A stretch of 7,268 nucleotides of DNA, taken from Bacteroidota bacterium (lineage in GTDB: Bacteria > Bacteroidota > Bacteroidia > Bacteroidales > CG2-30-32-10). A program made the translations under genes and the position numbers. This document shows, piece after piece, positions 5,154 through 7,268 of the stretch. The notes below the pieces were generated by a model. That model saw only the letters and a program-made list of their open reading frames with translations, had not been told where the DNA came from and searched no databases. Positions within the stretch are counted from its first letter, which is position 1. The number at the start of each line of letters is the position of its first letter. Location: contig JAAXXA010000139.1 in the NCBI GenBank assembly GCA_013334735.1, positions 1-7,268 of the forward strand. Reading direction: 5' to 3'.

Positions 5154-7187
5154 ATGCAAGGCAGACCAAATAAAAATATTCATTTAACAAAGCCTTTATC
5201 AAAGAAGCTAAATTACAAATCTGATGTCAACTATAAAACAAAAAAAATAGAATCAGAATTAACAAAAAAACAGATTGCTAAAAATTCTGTAAGTTCGGTT
5301 AATCAAAAACCCTCCAAATATTCACGTTATTTTTCACCTTTTATTATTATCATTACCGCTGTAGTGTTCTTCAATACACTTAGTAACGGATTTATTGATA
5401 ACTTAGATGATAATGATTATATTCTTCATAACGAAATAATCAAACACTTTGATTGGAAAAATCTGAAAGAAATTTTCTCGTCTTTTTATGGCGCCAATTA
5501 TCATCCGCTTACAATGTTATCATATACTTTAGAATATAAATTTTTCGGACTAAATCCATTTACATTCCATCTTACAAATTATATTTTTCACTTACTTAAT
5601 GTTATATTGGTGTATTTGTTTCTTAACCGATTTACAGGTAAACAATGGGTTGCGGCTATTTCTTCTTTGTTTTTTGCCGTGCATCCAATGCATGTTGAAT
5701 CGGTAGCATGGATATCGGAAAGGAAAGATGTGCTGTACACATTCTTTTTCCTTTTATCACTTTGTAGCTACAGCAAATATTTAATAACAAAAAAGAAAAA
5801 AAAATATGCAATATTTTCATTTTGCTGGTTTTTACTGTCGTTGCTGTCTAAACCGGCTGCAATATGTCTGCCCTTTGTACTTGTGTTGATGGACTTTTAT
5901 TATTATAATAAATTTACATGGAAACACTTTACTTCTAAAATTCCATTCTTTGCCTTAGCTCTTGTTTTTGGAATTATAGCTGTTTTTTCACAAAGATCTG
6001 TCGCTGCTATTCAAGATATAACGCCTGTTTTCAGCATTTTTGACAGAGTTTTCATGGTGAGTTACACTACTGTTTATTATTTATTAATGTCGTTTATACC
6101 TTTCAATCTTTCTGTGCTGCATTATTATCCTGTAAAATCGGGCGGTTTCCTTCCTTATGAATATTATTTTGCTTTGCCCGTTTTGTTGTTAATTATATGG
6201 GGTGTATTAAAATCAAGAACATTTAAAAAGGAACTTATTTTCGGTTTATTATTCTATTTAGTAACTATTGTATTGGTATTACAAATTCTTCCATTCGGAG
6301 GAGCTATAGTATCGGAGCGTTATTCATACATTCCCTACATAGGTATTTTCTTTATTTTCGGACAGTTTTTTTCTTATGTAAAAGAAGATAAATTTTCGTT
6401 TAGCAATAAAATAAAATCCATTACTTTTTTTATTTTCGTAACTTTTTCGGTTTTGTATTGCGTACTTACTTATGAGCGCAATAAAGTATGGAAAAATGGC
6501 GAAATTTTGTTTACTGATGTAATTGAAAAATATCCGGAACAAGGTTATGGCTGGTTTGTGCGGGGTAATAGTAAAAATGAAAAAAAGAATTACAAAGCAG
6601 CCTTAATTGATTTCGATAAAGCTGTAAAGCTCGGATGCAACGATGTGGATTTGTTTATGAACAGAGGCATTGTAAAAGCTAATATGGGAAATTATTCAAA
6701 TGCAATTACTGATTTTAATGTTGCAATTAGGCTTAAACCTGCTTACTCTCTTGCTATTTGCAACAGAGGAACTGCTTATGATAAAATCGGTAAATCGGAT
6801 AGCGCTATTGCAGATTATACTAAGGCGATAGAATTAAATCAAAATTATACCGATGCTTATTTTTACCGGGGAATTGTATATGATAAAATCGAAAAATATG
6901 AAAGCGCTATTACTGATTACAGCAAAGTGATCGAGTTGAATCCAAATTATGATATACCATACTTTAGCAGGGGAAACAATTATTTTAAAATTGGGAAATT
7001 CAATAATGCAATAGCTGATTATAATAAAACCATTGAATTAAATCGTGAAAACATGGATGCTCTTTTTAACAGAGGTTATGCAAAGTTATATTCAAATGAT
7101 AAAAAAGGAGCTTGTAACGATTGGCTGTCAGCCCAGCAAAATGGATATCCTCAAGCTGCTTCAGCTTTGCAAATGTATTGTAAATAA
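5154..7187 (+). CDS. GT-C-like polytopic membrane protein with C-terminal TPR repeats
   Basis: This 677-aa protein has three parts. Residues 1-57 are a Lys-rich, probably cytoplasmic leader. Residues 60-440 hold about eleven membrane helices. Residues 464-667 hold about six TPR units with the usual G-Y/A-F spacing (repeated AIADYxKAIELNPNY-type phrases). The first extracytoplasmic loop has the acidic NLDDNDYI motif (83-90), the position of the catalytic Asp in GT-C glycosyltransferases. HPMHVESVAWISERKDVLY (177-195) and SERYSYIPYIG (387-397) are typical of bacterial TMTC/PMT-like TPR membrane proteins. The likely role is sugar transfer from a polyprenyl-phosphate donor at the outer face of the inner membrane, but donor and acceptor are unknown. 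AAGG at 5143-5146, 7 nt before the ATG, supports this start. It is divergent from the hgcAB cluster and probably functionally unrelated. Confidence 0.85.
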   Translation: MQGRPNKNIHLTKPLSKKLNYKSDVNYKTKKIESELTKKQIAKNSVSSVNQKPSKYSRYFSPFIIIITAVVFFNTLSNGFIDNLDDNDYILHNEIIKHFDWKNLKEIFSSFYGANYHPLTMLSYTLEYKFFGLNPFTFHLTNYIFHLLNVILVYLFLNRFTGKQWVAAISSLFFAVHPMHVESVAWISERKDVLYTFFFLLSLCSYSKYLITKKKKKYAIFSFCWFLLSLLSKPAAICLPFVLVLMDFYYYNKFTWKHFTSKIPFFALALVFGIIAVFSQRSVAAIQDITPVFSIFDRVFMVSYTTVYYLLMSFIPFNLSVLHYYPVKSGGFLPYEYYFALPVLLLIIWGVLKSRTFKKELIFGLLFYLVTIVLVLQILPFGGAIVSERYSYIPYIGIFFIFGQFFSYVKEDKFSFSNKIKSITFFIFVTFSVLYCVLTYERNKVWKNGEILFTDVIEKYPEQGYGWFVRGNSKNEKKNYKAALIDFDKAVKLGCNDVDLFMNRGIVKANMGNYSNAITDFNVAIRLKPAYSLAICNRGTAYDKIGKSDSAIADYTKAIELNQNYTDAYFYRGIVYDKIEKYESAITDYSKVIELNPNYDIPYFSRGNNYFKIGKFNNAIADYNKTIELNRENMDALFNRGYAKLYSNDKKGACNDWLSAQQNGYPQAASALQMYCK

Positions 7188-7205
7188 ATATCTGTAAATC
7201 TTTTA

Positions 7206-7268
7206 TACCAATCTTTTTTCTAAAAGACTCAATCGAATTCGCCGCGGCGAAGAAAAAATAGATTGGTA
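7206..7268. repeat. Inverted repeat around a GC-rich palindrome at the window end
   Basis: TACCAATC-TTTTTTCT (7206-7221) pairs with 7251-7268 over 16 bp with a 2-nt bulge. The loop holds TTCGCCGCGGCGAA at 7238-7251, a perfect 14-bp palindrome. The structure starts 18 nt after the stop of the TPR gene, so it could act as its terminator. Its two-level symmetry and terminal arms also suit a small interspersed repeat. The sequence stops exactly at the end of the right arm, so what follows cannot be seen. Confidence 0.65.

Overview
The window is AT-rich, with genes that mostly lack Shine-Dalgarno sequences and with short AT-rich intergenic repeats. The protein sequences (an IspH tail with GVCGATSTP, a Ste24-type M48 protease, a GT-C/TPR membrane protein) look like an anaerobic member of the Bacteroidota, probably Bacteroidales-like. 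That placement is inferred from style and recognised families, not from a search.

Layout, left to right. (1) 1-162: the 3' end of a + strand gene, the C-terminus of IspH (isoprenoid pathway). (2) 316-1083: a DUF218 (ElyC/SanA/YdcF-type) inner-membrane protein. (3) 1231-2490: an intact Ste24/CAAX-type M48 zinc metalloprotease. Short palindromic and direct repeats fill the gaps before (2) and (3). (4) 2491-3310: about 820 bp with no convincing gene. It holds a decayed duplicate of the 3' end of the M48 gene, a tandem pair of 23/24-bp repeats that look like the end of an IS21-type element, a 22-bp-arm inverted repeat, a long attC-like imperfect palindrome, and a hairpin terminator serving the genes to its right. 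(5) 3311-4978, minus strand: a three-gene cluster read right to left, made of a small cysteine-rich zinc-ribbon-like protein, hgcA and hgcB. (6) 5154-7187, plus strand, divergent: a 677-aa polytopic GT-C-like membrane protein with C-terminal TPR repeats. (7) The last 63 bases form an inverted repeat around a GC-rich palindrome.

The main content is hgcAB, the gene pair required for microbial methylation of inorganic mercury to methylmercury. HgcA carries the diagnostic cap-helix motif NVWCAAGK and a C-terminal five-helix membrane domain. HgcB carries two CxxCxxCxxxC [4Fe-4S] motifs, a conserved Cys73 and a terminal Cys-Cys pair. In the established model HgcB passes electrons to the corrinoid cobalt of HgcA, which transfers a methyl group to Hg(II). 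The small Cys-rich gene just upstream, on the same strand, is unrecognised; it may share regulation with hgcA, because an identical 12-bp element lies just before both start codons. The repeat-rich, IS-like and attC-like debris immediately downstream of hgcB fits acquisition of the cluster by lateral transfer, but this is inference.
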